Source: Saprospiraceae bacterium
Lineage (GTDB): Bacteria; Bacteroidota; Bacteroidia; Chitinophagales; Saprospiraceae
Direction: 5' to 3'
DNA: 64,000 nucleotides
NCBI GenBank assembly: GCA_026129545.1
Contig: JAHCHX010000003.1
Location: forward strand, 248,001-312,000
Made by a program: the position numbers and the translations under genes. Under the pieces are notes generated by a model. It was not told the origin of the DNA. It did not search any database and saw only the letters and a list, made by a program, of their open reading frames with translations. The first letter of the stretch is position 1. The number at the start of each line of letters is the position of its first letter. Shown here in pieces: positions 34,725 through 43,056 of this stretch.

Positions 34725-34920
34725 CGGCGTGGTGAGTTATGAGTTTATGAATGTGGTTGAGAGAGGGTTTGAAAAGTTGAGAAATTGAGAAGGTTTAGAC
34801 AGATAAACCCTCCTCAACCGTACGACTTTTCTCCACTTTTACTCAGCATAATTTTTTCAAAAAATGGGTTGCAGAACGAACCAACCGTTGCTCACGCAAC
34901 CCACAAGTGGTTGGCATTTC
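34725..34920 (-). repeat. Foldback spacer between atpE and atpF
   Basis: The 196-base spacer contains GGTTGAG..AGGGTTT paired with AAACCCT.CTCAACC and, nearer atpE, GGGTTGC paired with GCAACCC. No gene is seen. Confidence 0.6.
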
Positions 34921-35133
34921 TTACTGAACACCGGGAGCGGCAACGAAGAACGACAACACCATCGCGACCAACGCAGCGCCCTCCACGAGAGCGGCTGTGA
35001 GAATCATGTTAGCGCGGATGTCGCCAGCTGCTTCGGGCTGACGGGCGATGCCCTCAACTGCTTTGCCACCGATTTGGCCGATACCGAGACCTGCGCCGAT
35101 TACTGCGAGGCCTGCACCAATTGCTGCGTACAT
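34921..35133 (-). CDS. atpE: ATP synthase F0 c subunit
   Basis: A 70-residue proteolipid with two membrane helices forming the rotor ring. The polar loop RQPEA is at residues 31-35. The ion-binding carboxylate is E51 in ALVEGAAL. The positions that hold Gln and Ser/Thr in Na+-type rings are I18 and G52 here, so a proton-driven ring is expected. Length is normal. Confidence 0.95.
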   Translation of the reverse strand: MYAAIGAGLAVIGAGLGIGQIGGKAVEGIARQPEAAGDIRANMILTAALVEGAALVAMVLSFFVAAPGVQ

Positions 35134-35264
35134 AGTGTATGAATTTGAGAATGAAACTAATTTGAGATTTGTGAAAGGGGTTTATGAAGGTTTATGAGGG
35201 TTGATAAAAGTTGATTCTGATAAACCCTTATCAACCTTCATCAACTTTTATCAACTAAAAAAAC
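35134..35264 (-). repeat. Foldback spacer between atpB and atpE
   Basis: It contains GTTGATAAAAGTTGA and its exact reverse complement, with GATAAACCCTTATC palindromic in the middle. The units match the spacer at 33234-33363. Confidence 0.75.
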
Positions 35265-36560
35265 TCAATGATGGTCGTGGTGCGGTTCTTCAATCGCAGT
35301 CCCGATGTAAGTGGCGCTCAACATCGTGAAAATGAACGCTTGCAGAAACGCCACGAGCAGTTCCAGAGCCATCATGAACAGGGTCAGCGGGATGGAGGCC
35401 GCTATGCCTGCCGCCGCGCCGCCCGTGCTTTCGCCCGATTTGCCAAGAATAAAAATGAGGCTCACGAACGAGAGAATCACGATGTGGCCCGCCGTGATGT
35501 TGGCAAAAAGACGGAGCAACAACGTGAAAGGCTTGAGGAACAGGCCGAGTATCTCGATTGGGGTCAGGATTAGTATTTTGAGCGGGGCAGGCACACCGGG
35601 CATCCACAGCGTGTGTTCCCAGAAATGCTTGTTGGCGCTAAAAGTCGAAATCAGGAAAGTGATGATGGCGAGCACGATGGTGACGGAAATGTTGCCAGTC
35701 ACGTTGGCGCTGCCGGGGAAGATGGGGAGTTGGCCGATCAGGTTGAGGCCGAGGATGAAGAAAAACGCCGACATCAGGTAGGGCATATATTTCTCGTATT
35801 TCGGCCCGATGCTCGGCTTCGCCACTTCATCTCTAATGAAGGTGTAGAACGGCTCGATGAAGTTCTGCAAACCTCTTGGGGCTTGGCCTCTGCGTTTCAC
35901 GGCGGCTTGGGCAACCGCACGGAAAATCAGGAACAAAATCAGCGCGGTGAGCAGCATCGTGAACACGTTGCGCGTGATGCTGAAATCCATGAAACTCGTC
36001 ACGCCACCGCCAAGTATGCCGCCGTCGTAAGTCGTCTTGGCTTCGAGCGGCACGCATTGGCCGCCGATGACGGCGTTGTAGCGGGTTTTCTTTTTGCCGT
36101 CTTCGCCTGCTATTTCTTCGTGGGTGTAATCGTCAATTTTGTGTTGGCCTTCCGCGAATCGCTCGTTTTTGAGCCGCATCACGCTGCCGTGTACGAGCGC
36201 ATAGCCATTGTGCGAGTTTTCGCCGTTGCCGTGGTGGTGCGGGTGGAAGGCGGCTGAGGTCATGACCGTCCAACCTCTCTCATCTTTGAGGATGACCGGC
36301 AGGTGGAAGTAGAGCTCGCCGATGATGTTGATGACATTCGCGTCGGAGATGTGATGCACCGCGTTGTCGCCTGCGTTGAACGTTTTGGGAGCGTTGATGG
36401 AGTGCCCGCAGGGGCCGCCGTGGTCGGCGGGGTGGGCAGTCGTGGGCGGATGTTGCCCGGCATGCGTATGTTCGTGATGCTCGTGGCCGTCCTGCGCAAA
36501 GGCAAAAACGCTCAAACCGCTGAAAGTCAATGCAATCCAAAATCTGCGAATGGCTGCCAT
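35265..36560 (-). CDS. atpB: ATP synthase F0 a subunit with exported His-rich N-terminal extension
   Basis: A 431-residue a subunit, much longer than the roughly 270 residues of E. coli. A signal peptide (MAAIRRFWIALTFSGLSVFAFA) is followed by a His-rich stretch with about ten His between residues 25 and 55, then a roughly 120-residue periplasmic segment. The membrane core (from about residue 200) has the essential arginine in LLLRLFANITAGHI and the terminal helix LLVAFLQAFIFTMLSATYI. The frame opens at 36587, almost at the inferred transcription start, so ATG 36560 is chosen. It is first in the operon. Long N-terminal extensions are known in Bacteroidota; their role is not established. Confidence 0.95.
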   Translation of the reverse strand: MAAIRRFWIALTFSGLSVFAFAQDGHEHHEHTHAGQHPPTTAHPADHGGPCGHSINAPKTFNAGDNAVHHISDANVINIIGELYFHLPVILKDERGWTVMTSAAFHPHHHGNGENSHNGYALVHGSVMRLKNERFAEGQHKIDDYTHEEIAGEDGKKKTRYNAVIGGQCVPLEAKTTYDGGILGGGVTSFMDFSITRNVFTMLLTALILFLIFRAVAQAAVKRRGQAPRGLQNFIEPFYTFIRDEVAKPSIGPKYEKYMPYLMSAFFFILGLNLIGQLPIFPGSANVTGNISVTIVLAIITFLISTFSANKHFWEHTLWMPGVPAPLKILILTPIEILGLFLKPFTLLLRLFANITAGHIVILSFVSLIFILGKSGESTGGAAAGIAASIPLTLFMMALELLVAFLQAFIFTMLSATYIGTAIEEPHHDHH

Positions 36561-36595
36561 AAGGACAAGAGGAAAGGCTTTTTTCAAATCGGCGG

Positions 36596-36603
36596 CAAAG
36601 GTA
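36596..36603 (-). promoter_or_regulatory. -7 promoter element for the atp operon
   Basis: The minus strand reads TACCTTTG followed by CCGCC, a full TAnnTTTG match about 36 bases before ATG 36560. Confidence 0.65.
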
Positions 36604-36829
36604 CAATGCGGTTTTCGTTAAAAAAAACCAGAAAAATTTTTTCTCCGAAAAAAATAGGGCGAGACGGGTATTTAGAAGCGTTATACGGAATTTAATTTGG
36701 AAGGGAGTGTTTGCCATTGCGAAATCTGCCCTTTTAGGTGTGTTTTTTCTGTAAAAAACGTGCTCGATACCCGGTGGTGCGAAGTTTGGGTCGGATTTTC
36801 TTGTCCAAATGATGGGGTGTGAACCAATG

Positions 36830-36856
36830 AAAAAGCCCCGACACTTTTGCCGGGGC
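36830..36856 (-). terminator. Terminator, probably for the patatin-like gene
   Basis: On the minus strand, GCCCCG/CGGGGC is followed by TTTTT. It lies about 490 bases after the patatin stop, so it may instead end an unrecognised short transcript in between. Confidence 0.55.
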
Positions 36857-36980
36857 CGATAACCAAATCAAACTTTCTGTGAAGTTTTTTCTCTATTGGG
36901 TTTTAGATGTAGGGCTTGATGCGGTGATGTTGGTGCCCTCGAGAAGTTTTTATGTTTCGGTGTGCTGTTTTTGGAGATGC

Positions 36981-37042
36981 CACAAAGTCACGACGACGCT
37001 AAGGGCTTGGTTTTTTGCCCTTTGCGCCTTCGTTGCATTGTG
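36981..37042. repeat. Imperfect palindromic repeat (CACAAAG type)
   Basis: CACAAAGTCACGACGACGC with AAGGGC pairs imperfectly with GCCCTT and GCGCCTTCGTTGCATTGTG. It resembles CACAAAG-type dispersed palindromes of Bacteroidota. Confidence 0.45.
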
Positions 37043-37349
37043 TCGGAATGCACCTCATGGTATGCGGATGTGTCTTTGTGGAGAGCAATCGGGTTGGCAC
37101 GTGAATGCCGCGAGCTGCGCTGCGGAACAGCAAAATGGTAGGAATCAAGCGCATGAGCAGAGGTATCGTTTTTGTTATCACAGCCGTCAGTTGTTGCCCC
37201 GACTGGCTTGACTGCACCAAAAGACGGCTGAATAACTTGAAACGTTGCACAAGAATCGCTCTACGACCAATTTTAACACTTGAAATGCGCGCAACCATCG
37301 TCGAAAAACGAAGTCCGAAAAAAACCTGTCGCTTGGGGCGCTTGCTTTT

Positions 37350-38423
37350 TCAAACCAAATCGTCGAGCGCAGGCCCTTTTCCAAATCTTAGCGCTGGCTT
37401 TTCGTGTTCTTTTGTCTGCATCTCAACCAGTTGTTTGGCCCAATCATCGAGCTCATCGTTGTGGTGGTCTATAAACTGTTCGGTCATGGCTCTGAGGCGC
37501 TGGATGTTTTCCGGGGTCGCGTTGTCCATAGCACCCGTTTGAGCATCGGGAAGGATAGGCTCGAGCCGCAGATAATTGTCTTTCACGCCGAGATTGCGGA
37601 ATGTGTTTTTTACGATGTAGTGGGTCGTTTCCGCCACCCCTCCCATCATGATATTGATGAGGTCAGGTATATTGAGCAAGGCGATTCTTTTCTGGAATGA
37701 ACGGAGCCTAAATGTGTGGCGTACCTTGCCAGTGCCAAGCGAGAGCAGTTTCATGTTGACGGGGGTGTAGTGTTCAGCGGTTTTGCCGACCTCCGCGATG
37801 GCGCACAAGGTCGGGTTGTTGGCAAACACACCACCGTCCACACAAGCGTGCTGCACGTTAGATGCCGATAGGAAGGTGGCAGGCTTGAAATAGCTGGGGG
37901 CAGCAGAAGTGGCCCGACACACGTCGCGCACCAAAAAGTCTCGAGCAGGCTCCACGGCGTTTTCGTGGTCGTGGCGACAGAAAAAATAGGTGGCGGCCAA
38001 TTCGAGATTGTAGGCCGGAATCAGGCATGGCTTGAGCAGCTGGCTCATCCGCACATCTCCTAAATGTAGTTCGAGCAGTCGTTCTAATTCATCCACCTCG
38101 TAGCGGTCAGAAGCAAGGCCTGCGCTGCCCAGAAAACGCCGCAACCACGATGACTTGAATATGTAGGGGCCTTTTTCGGTGTAAAAGTCAACGATGTCGG
38201 AGGTTGAGTAACGCGGCCGCTGCGGGTTGTGCTCATCGGGGGCAAGCAGGAGTGCCGTGATGATGCCTCCTGTGCTCGTGCCGGCAAAAAAGTCGAAACA
38301 GTCAACGATGCGCAATTCGGGATTGCTTGCATAACGTTGGGCCTTCGTTTCTAAGGAGGCCAATACCAAAGCGGGGATGATGCCGAGTATGCCTCCGCCA
38401 TCAATAGTCAATACCCTTACCAT
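37350..38423 (-). CDS. Patatin-like phospholipase
   Basis: A 357-residue patatin-fold lipid acyl hydrolase. The oxyanion-hole motif DGGGILG is at residues 8-14, the nucleophile S50 is in GTSTGG, and the catalytic D196 is in VDGGVFANNP. No signal peptide or membrane helix is seen, so it is probably cytoplasmic. The layout resembles stand-alone CapV/PNPLA-like enzymes. In anti-phage CBASS such patatins sit beside a cyclic-nucleotide synthase, but none is found here, so a lipid-turnover role is as likely. The gene is monocistronic; the upstream neighbour pruA is 173 bases away on the same strand. Confidence 0.88.
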   Translation of the reverse strand: MVRVLTIDGGGILGIIPALVLASLETKAQRYASNPELRIVDCFDFFAGTSTGGIITALLLAPDEHNPQRPRYSTSDIVDFYTEKGPYIFKSSWLRRFLGSAGLASDRYEVDELERLLELHLGDVRMSQLLKPCLIPAYNLELAATYFFCRHDHENAVEPARDFLVRDVCRATSAAPSYFKPATFLSASNVQHACVDGGVFANNPTLCAIAEVGKTAEHYTPVNMKLLSLGTGKVRHTFRLRSFQKRIALLNIPDLINIMMGGVAETTHYIVKNTFRNLGVKDNYLRLEPILPDAQTGAMDNATPENIQRLRAMTEQFIDHHNDELDDWAKQLVEMQTKEHEKPALRFGKGPALDDLV

Positions 38424-38596
38424 ATTTTGATGCAGCCAGTTGATGCAGCTCGCCGCGGTGAAAAGTAAAAGAAAAACGAGCAGCTATCGGCTTGATGTTG
38501 GCTGCAAATGTTCGCGCAGTGCATGAACACAGGATTAACCGCAGGTTAATTTTATTGGCTCTCCGTGACTTTATGCGCTCCCATGCTTGAGCCGCC

Positions 38597-40228
38597 TCAC
38601 TCCTCTCCCAAGAACGGATACCGATAGTCCGTCGGCGGCACGAAATTCTCCTTGATGGTGCGCGGCGAGAGCCATCGGTACATATTGAGCATGGAGCCGG
38701 CTTTGTCGTTGGTGCCGGAAGCACGGGTGCCACCGAACGGCTGTTGGCCGACTACCGCGCCGGTGGGTTTGTCGTTGACGTAGTAATTGCCGGCAGCGTG
38801 GCGGAGTTTTTCGTTGGCCAAAGCGAGGGCGGCGCGGTCGTTGGCAAAAATGGCTCCTGTGAGCGCGTAAGGCGAGGTCGAGTCGAGCAGTTCGAGCGTC
38901 TTTTCGTAGTCCTTGTCCGCATAGACATAGATGGTCAACACGGGGCCAAAGATTTCCTCGCACATGGTTACATATTTCGGGTCGGACACTTCCAGCACGG
39001 TGGGCTCGATGAAGAAGCCTTTCGACTTGTCGCAGTTGCCCCCGGCGATGATGGTCACTTTGTCGGATTTTCGAGCCGCGTTGATGTAGCCGGAGATTTT
39101 GTCGAACGCCTTTTCGTCAATCACGGCGTTGATAAAGTTGGAGAAATCTTCCGTCGTACCCATTTTCATACTTTTTAAATCGGTCACGAGGTAGTCCTTC
39201 ACTTTTTTCCACAAACTTTTTGGAATGTATGCCCGCGACGCGGCGGAGCATTTTTGCCCCTGATACTCAAACGCGCCGCGACCAAGCGCCACGGCCACCG
39301 CTTTCGGGTCGGCGGAATTGTGCACCATCACGAAGTCTTTGCCGCCCGTCTCGCCCACGATGCGCGGGTACGATTTGTAATTGGCAATGTTTTCTCCGAT
39401 GGTTTTCCAAATCCGCTGAAAAACGCCCGTGCTGCCCGTGAAGTGAATTCCGGCAAAATCGGGGTGTCGGAACACCACATCGCCCATCGTCGGGCCGTCC
39501 ACATACACGAGATTGATGACGCCTGCGGGCAAACCGGCTTCTTCGAGGATTTCCATGATGAGCGATGCCGAATAAATCTGCGACTCCGCAGGCTTCCAAA
39601 CAGCGACGTTGCCGAGCATGGCAGGGGCAGAGGGCAGGTTGCCCGCGATGGCCGTGAAATTGAACGGCGTGAGGGCAAACACAAACCCTTCGAGTGGTCG
39701 CCAGTCGGTGCGGTTCCACACATTGCGGGTGCTGAGCGGCTGCTGTTTGTAGATTTCCTGCATGAAATACACGTTGTAGCGCCAGAAATCCGCCAACTCG
39801 CAGATGCAGTCAATCTCGGCCTGATACACGTTTTTGCTCTGACAGAGCATGGTGGCCGCGCTCATTTTGGCGCGATAGGGGCCGGTGAGCAGGTCGGCGG
39901 CGCGGAGGAAAATGGCCGCGCGTTCTTGCCAGGGCATGGCTTCCCAAGCTGGTTTGGCTTTCAAGGCTGCCTTGATGGCGGCTTGCACATGAGCGGCATT
40001 TCCTTTGGAATAATGGCCGAGGATGTGGGCGCGCTCGTGTGGCGGGCGCATGGCGATTTTTTCATCGGAAAAGACGTGTTCGCCACCGATGAACATGGGC
40101 ACGTCCTTTTGCTGCTTTTTTGCTTCGGTGAGGGCTTTTTTCAGGGCGATTTTTTCGGGAGAGCCGGGGGCGTAGTTCCAAACGGGTTCGTTGACGGGAT
40201 GGGGGACGGTGAAAATAGCGTCTGTCAT
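38597..40228 (-). CDS. pruA: L-glutamate gamma-semialdehyde dehydrogenase
   Basis: A 543-residue aldehyde dehydrogenase of the stand-alone 1-pyrroline-5-carboxylate dehydrogenase type, which oxidises glutamate semialdehyde to glutamate with NAD+ in proline breakdown. The catalytic cysteine is C327 (YQGQKCSAASR), the general base E293 (VGETGGKDFV), and FTGSTGVFQ is the NAD-binding region. The C-terminal GQQPFGGTRASGTNDKAG is characteristic. Length fits this subgroup. The proline dehydrogenase partner is not in the window. Confidence 0.95.
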   Translation of the reverse strand: MTDAIFTVPHPVNEPVWNYAPGSPEKIALKKALTEAKKQQKDVPMFIGGEHVFSDEKIAMRPPHERAHILGHYSKGNAAHVQAAIKAALKAKPAWEAMPWQERAAIFLRAADLLTGPYRAKMSAATMLCQSKNVYQAEIDCICELADFWRYNVYFMQEIYKQQPLSTRNVWNRTDWRPLEGFVFALTPFNFTAIAGNLPSAPAMLGNVAVWKPAESQIYSASLIMEILEEAGLPAGVINLVYVDGPTMGDVVFRHPDFAGIHFTGSTGVFQRIWKTIGENIANYKSYPRIVGETGGKDFVMVHNSADPKAVAVALGRGAFEYQGQKCSAASRAYIPKSLWKKVKDYLVTDLKSMKMGTTEDFSNFINAVIDEKAFDKISGYINAARKSDKVTIIAGGNCDKSKGFFIEPTVLEVSDPKYVTMCEEIFGPVLTIYVYADKDYEKTLELLDSTSPYALTGAIFANDRAALALANEKLRHAAGNYYVNDKPTGAVVGQQPFGGTRASGTNDKAGSMLNMYRWLSPRTIKENFVPPTDYRYPFLGEE

Positions 40229-40301
40229 GTTGTGGTGAAATCACCCGTCCCGTGACTCTTGGCCGTAGGACGAGTTTGTTTAGTTAGTGCTTTTGAGCGG
40301 C

Positions 40302-40309
40302 CAAAGGTA
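40302..40309 (-). promoter_or_regulatory. -7 promoter element for pruA
   Basis: The minus strand reads TACCTTTG followed by GCCGC, about 74 bases before the start codon. Confidence 0.55.
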
Positions 40310-40389
40310 TAAAAGGGGATTGCACCGAGATTTGACAACTTTTTAAAAATTTGACAAATTTCGCATCTTCAACCGAACCAGCTTACGCT

Positions 40390-40674
40390 ATGCCAAAGCC
40401 TAACAACATCATCGTCAGCGTAGCCACCTATTCCAAAGCGGAGTACCTCGAACTGCTGGCCCTCTCCGACGACCGCGACCAGATGGACGCGACATGGGAG
40501 GAATGGACAAAAAGCAAAAACAAGACAGTGAAAAACCTGCGCAAACAAGGCCTTCGAGTGGAAGAGGTGGAGGTGCGGCTAACGGAGATGGTGCTTTTCT
40601 GCCGCGAACGGGGTTTGAAAATCAATGGCAAGAGTCGGGCGATGTTTGCGCGAAAGTTGGCTTCAGGGAAATAG
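40390..40674 (+). CDS. Small protein of unknown function
   Basis: A 94-residue cytoplasmic protein starting MPKPNNIIVSVATYSKAEYL. It is helix-rich and strongly charged, with EVEVRLTEMVLFCRERGLKINGKSRAMFARKLASGK at the basic C-terminus. No family is recognised with certainty. It stands alone, divergent from pruA. ATG 40390 was chosen over 40351 because the upstream 13 residues have no coding character. Confidence 0.6.
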   Translation: MPKPNNIIVSVATYSKAEYLELLALSDDRDQMDATWEEWTKSKNKTVKNLRKQGLRVEEVEVRLTEMVLFCRERGLKINGKSRAMFARKLASGK

Positions 40675-40686
40675 GCTGCCGTTATT

Positions 40687-40698
40687 AGACTTGTTGCG
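40687..40698. repeat. Isolated copy of a MITE-like terminus
   Basis: AGACTTGTTGCG is identical to the first 12 bases of the element at 51394-51555. The matching opposite end was not found nearby, so it may be a relic or chance. Confidence 0.35.
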
Positions 40699-40825
40699 TT
40701 CAATTTCGTACTCGGAAAGCGCAACTTCTGGCTTGGCTCAATAATTTTCTTTACAAAGATACACGGCATGGAACGATTGGGCAATTTTTTGGAACAATCA
40801 AACTCGCACTCGCCTTTCTCCACGC

Positions 40826-41962
40826 TCAAAACGCCTCCCCCGTGAAAATATAAAAACTCACGCCCTCCCGCGTGAAGCCGGCATCCAATCGGACAAAAAT
40901 GTCTTTTTGCGGAAAAATGAAATAACGCAACCCCGCCCCGCCCGCCAAACGGAGGTTTTGGAGGGTCAGCGACGAAACGGTGGGCGCGACGGCACCCATG
41001 CCCACAAAACCCGTCGCGCCGAATCGCTTGCTGAACGGGAAGGGCAAAAAACGGTACTCGGCTTGCGCGGCGTAGTAGTGACGGTCGCGGTAGCGCCCCG
41101 TGTAGTAGCCGCGCAGGAGCGATTCGTTGCCCATCAGGCTGAGCATATTGAAAGGCGCGTCGCCGAGCACGACATTGCCCGCTGCCTGCCATGCGAACAC
41201 GGCGTTTTTGTTGAGTTGGCGATAGCGACGCACCTCCGCGAAAAAGCCGTCGAAGGCATGGTCGCTCCCGATGGTTTTGCTGTAATGCAGCCATGACAGC
41301 TCCGCAAACCAGCCATCGCGGGTGTTCAGCATGTTGGGCCGCGAATCGTACACCGTGCCGATACCCACACCAAAGTTGGTGGAACCGTCGGCACCGCGCG
41401 GCAGGGGCCGAGAAGGCTGCTCGCCGCCAAAATCCACCTGACCCAAACGCTGATAATCCAACTCCATGCCCGCAAACCAGTTGCGCTTGACCCGATGCAT
41501 CACGCGCTGCCTTATTAAATGGTACACGCCATTGACCACCACGGGGTCATCCTTCGGCGCTTCCGGCCCGATGCCGTAGTACAGGAGCGGGAACCGCTGG
41601 AGACGAACTTTGCCCAACAACAGCCAGCGGTCTTCGTCGGTGTAGATGGCGTTGTCGAGCCAAAGGCCATATTGGGAGCGGAGCGTGACAAAAGCAAATG
41701 CCGTGACCTCGCTCAGGCGATTTTTTTGGTAGTCATTTTTGGCGTGGAACAGCAAGGAGGAAGCCGCGCCCAACTCCCAACTGGTCTCCGGCGAATAGGC
41801 TACCGTGGGATAGGCAAGCAATCTGGGCTGGTGGGGCGGGCGGTGTTCTTGAGTGAGGCGGGTCAGTACGCGGTCGAACCAACCGCTCGAATCCGAGTGG
41901 GCGCACAGAGCTCCACTTGCCAAGCAAAAAGAAGCGAAAACGATGAGTCGGATGGACGACAT
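40826..41962 (-). CDS. Omp85/BamA-superfamily outer-membrane barrel protein
   Basis: A 378-residue protein with signal peptide (MSSIRLIVFASFCLASGALC). The rest looks like one C-terminal surface-antigen barrel: YDSRPNMLNTRDGWFAELSWLHY, GNESLLRGYYTGRYRDRHYYAAQAEYRF, GATGFVGMGAV and GGAGLRYFIFPQKDIFVRLDAGF. The RGYxxGRYRD element corresponds to the conserved RGF/Y loop of the family. No POTRA domains are present, as in the short patatin-linked or DUF5982-like barrels. A membrane insertion or lipid role is possible, but unproven. ATG 41962 opens the signal peptide; the longer frame to 42049 does not. Confidence 0.82.
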   Translation of the reverse strand: MSSIRLIVFASFCLASGALCAHSDSSGWFDRVLTRLTQEHRPPHQPRLLAYPTVAYSPETSWELGAASSLLFHAKNDYQKNRLSEVTAFAFVTLRSQYGLWLDNAIYTDEDRWLLLGKVRLQRFPLLYYGIGPEAPKDDPVVVNGVYHLIRQRVMHRVKRNWFAGMELDYQRLGQVDFGGEQPSRPLPRGADGSTNFGVGIGTVYDSRPNMLNTRDGWFAELSWLHYSKTIGSDHAFDGFFAEVRRYRQLNKNAVFAWQAAGNVVLGDAPFNMLSLMGNESLLRGYYTGRYRDRHYYAAQAEYRFLPFPFSKRFGATGFVGMGAVAPTVSSLTLQNLRLAGGAGLRYFIFPQKDIFVRLDAGFTREGVSFYIFTGEAF

Positions 41963-42109
41963 GACACTGAGAGGATGATGGAAGTTTTGTCCAACGCCTT
42001 GTCCCGCATTTTGTTGGCGAATAGTTCGACAATGGGGCGGATTTGACAATTTTAGGAAAGTTCCTTACCATTGTGGGGGTCTGTTATCTCTTTCAAAAAT
42101 TGACACATT

Positions 42110-42673
42110 ATGAAACCACTCCACCTTGTTTTTTTGCTTGCCCCTACGCTCTTGTCTTCTTGCAAAGTAACGCAGGAAAAACCAGCGGCAGCTGTCACCG
42201 CCGACCGACCGATTCGCCTTGAAGAAGCCCAACCGCCAAGCATTGACCCCTGCGCTTTGTGCGTGGGTTTTTCTGCAACGAAGCCCTATACCTCAGGCAG
42301 CATCCGATGGGTCAATTGTAGGATGGGCCAAGACAAGGTGTACTTGGACCTGCGGCTCTCCAAGCGCAACAAACCGGACTTGAAGGTGCGCCTCATGCGC
42401 GATTGCGACAACCCGGCCCAACCCGGCAATATAGTTACGGTCAGCAACCACTATCTGAAATGCTCTGCCGATGATATATCGGGTTTCACGGTAGTTCATT
42501 ATGAGCAAACACCTGAAGGCCATATAGTTACTTCCATCTTATTTAATTTTTCTTGGTCAAACGAACTAAATGTCTTTCAGGCTAAGCTGACTTCCAATGC
42601 TTTGGTGGACATTCAAGTAAAGGACGGCTGGCAAATGCACTACGACAATGCAAAGGGGTGCAAGGGGAAATAG
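42110..42673 (+). CDS. Lipoprotein of unknown function
   Basis: A 187-residue protein with a lipobox at LLSSC (C18), so lipid-anchored. The mature part has one pair CALC near residue 45, a CRMG-type cysteine near residue 66 and a final C near 184, suggesting disulfides. Strands such as KVYLDLRLSKRNKPDLKVRLMRD and GHIVTSILFNFSWSNELNVFQAKL suggest a beta-sandwich. No family is recognised. It is monocistronic. Confidence 0.7.
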   Translation: MKPLHLVFLLAPTLLSSCKVTQEKPAAAVTADRPIRLEEAQPPSIDPCALCVGFSATKPYTSGSIRWVNCRMGQDKVYLDLRLSKRNKPDLKVRLMRDCDNPAQPGNIVTVSNHYLKCSADDISGFTVVHYEQTPEGHIVTSILFNFSWSNELNVFQAKLTSNALVDIQVKDGWQMHYDNAKGCKGK

Positions 42674-43056
42674 GTTGTGTGCGGAGGAATCATGCGTTTG
42701 ACTTATTTCCAAAAATAAACGCATACTTGGAATTATCTCCTGTTTTTGACCACTTATTTCCAAGTACTAGGTCTTAACTGTCGCCTATTCCCCCCGAATG
42801 CGTACGCACAAGAAGTGGTGGATGCGGAAATCCGCTTGGAGCAATTGTTAGCCTGAGCGCGGATGGATGACCATAAAGCCGTTAAAGGGAGTTGGCATCA
42901 TCGTAGCTCGCTTTTGCAGCCTTATTGAGCAAGAAATTTTTACGGTGCATTTTTGAATAATCGGCGGGTGCGAAAATTAACCTTGGGCATTTGTGCGCTC
43001 AAATGCGACTAATAGCATTACTTTGTGTCAATTTTTTTTACACAAAGTAATGTGTC
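42674..43056. other. AT-rich gene-free stretch upstream of the ATPase
   Basis: No gene. ACTTATTTCCA occurs twice (about 42700 and 42750), and the perfect 13-bp inverted repeat is at the right end. Confidence 0.6.
43016..43052. promoter_or_regulatory. Perfect 13-bp inverted repeat before the ATPase start
   Basis: CATTACTTTGTGT (43016-43028) and its exact reverse complement (43040-43052) flank an 11-nt T-rich spacer and end 4 bases before ATG 43057. It could be an operator or an mRNA hairpin hiding the start. Confidence 0.7.

Larger units (their letters stand above)
36604..37349. other. Long gene-free stretch upstream of atpB
   Basis: No credible coding frame. It contains a minus-strand terminator (36830-36856) and a dispersed hairpin repeat (36981-37042). 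The left part is AT-rich. Confidence 0.6.

Noticed and set aside
36681..37211. Short frames upstream of atpB as genes
   Set aside because: They cross a terminator hairpin and a palindromic repeat and have no recognisable protein features.
37350..38423. CBASS anti-phage operon
   Set aside because: No CD-NTase, Cap2/Cap3-like or other effector gene is next to the patatin-like gene.
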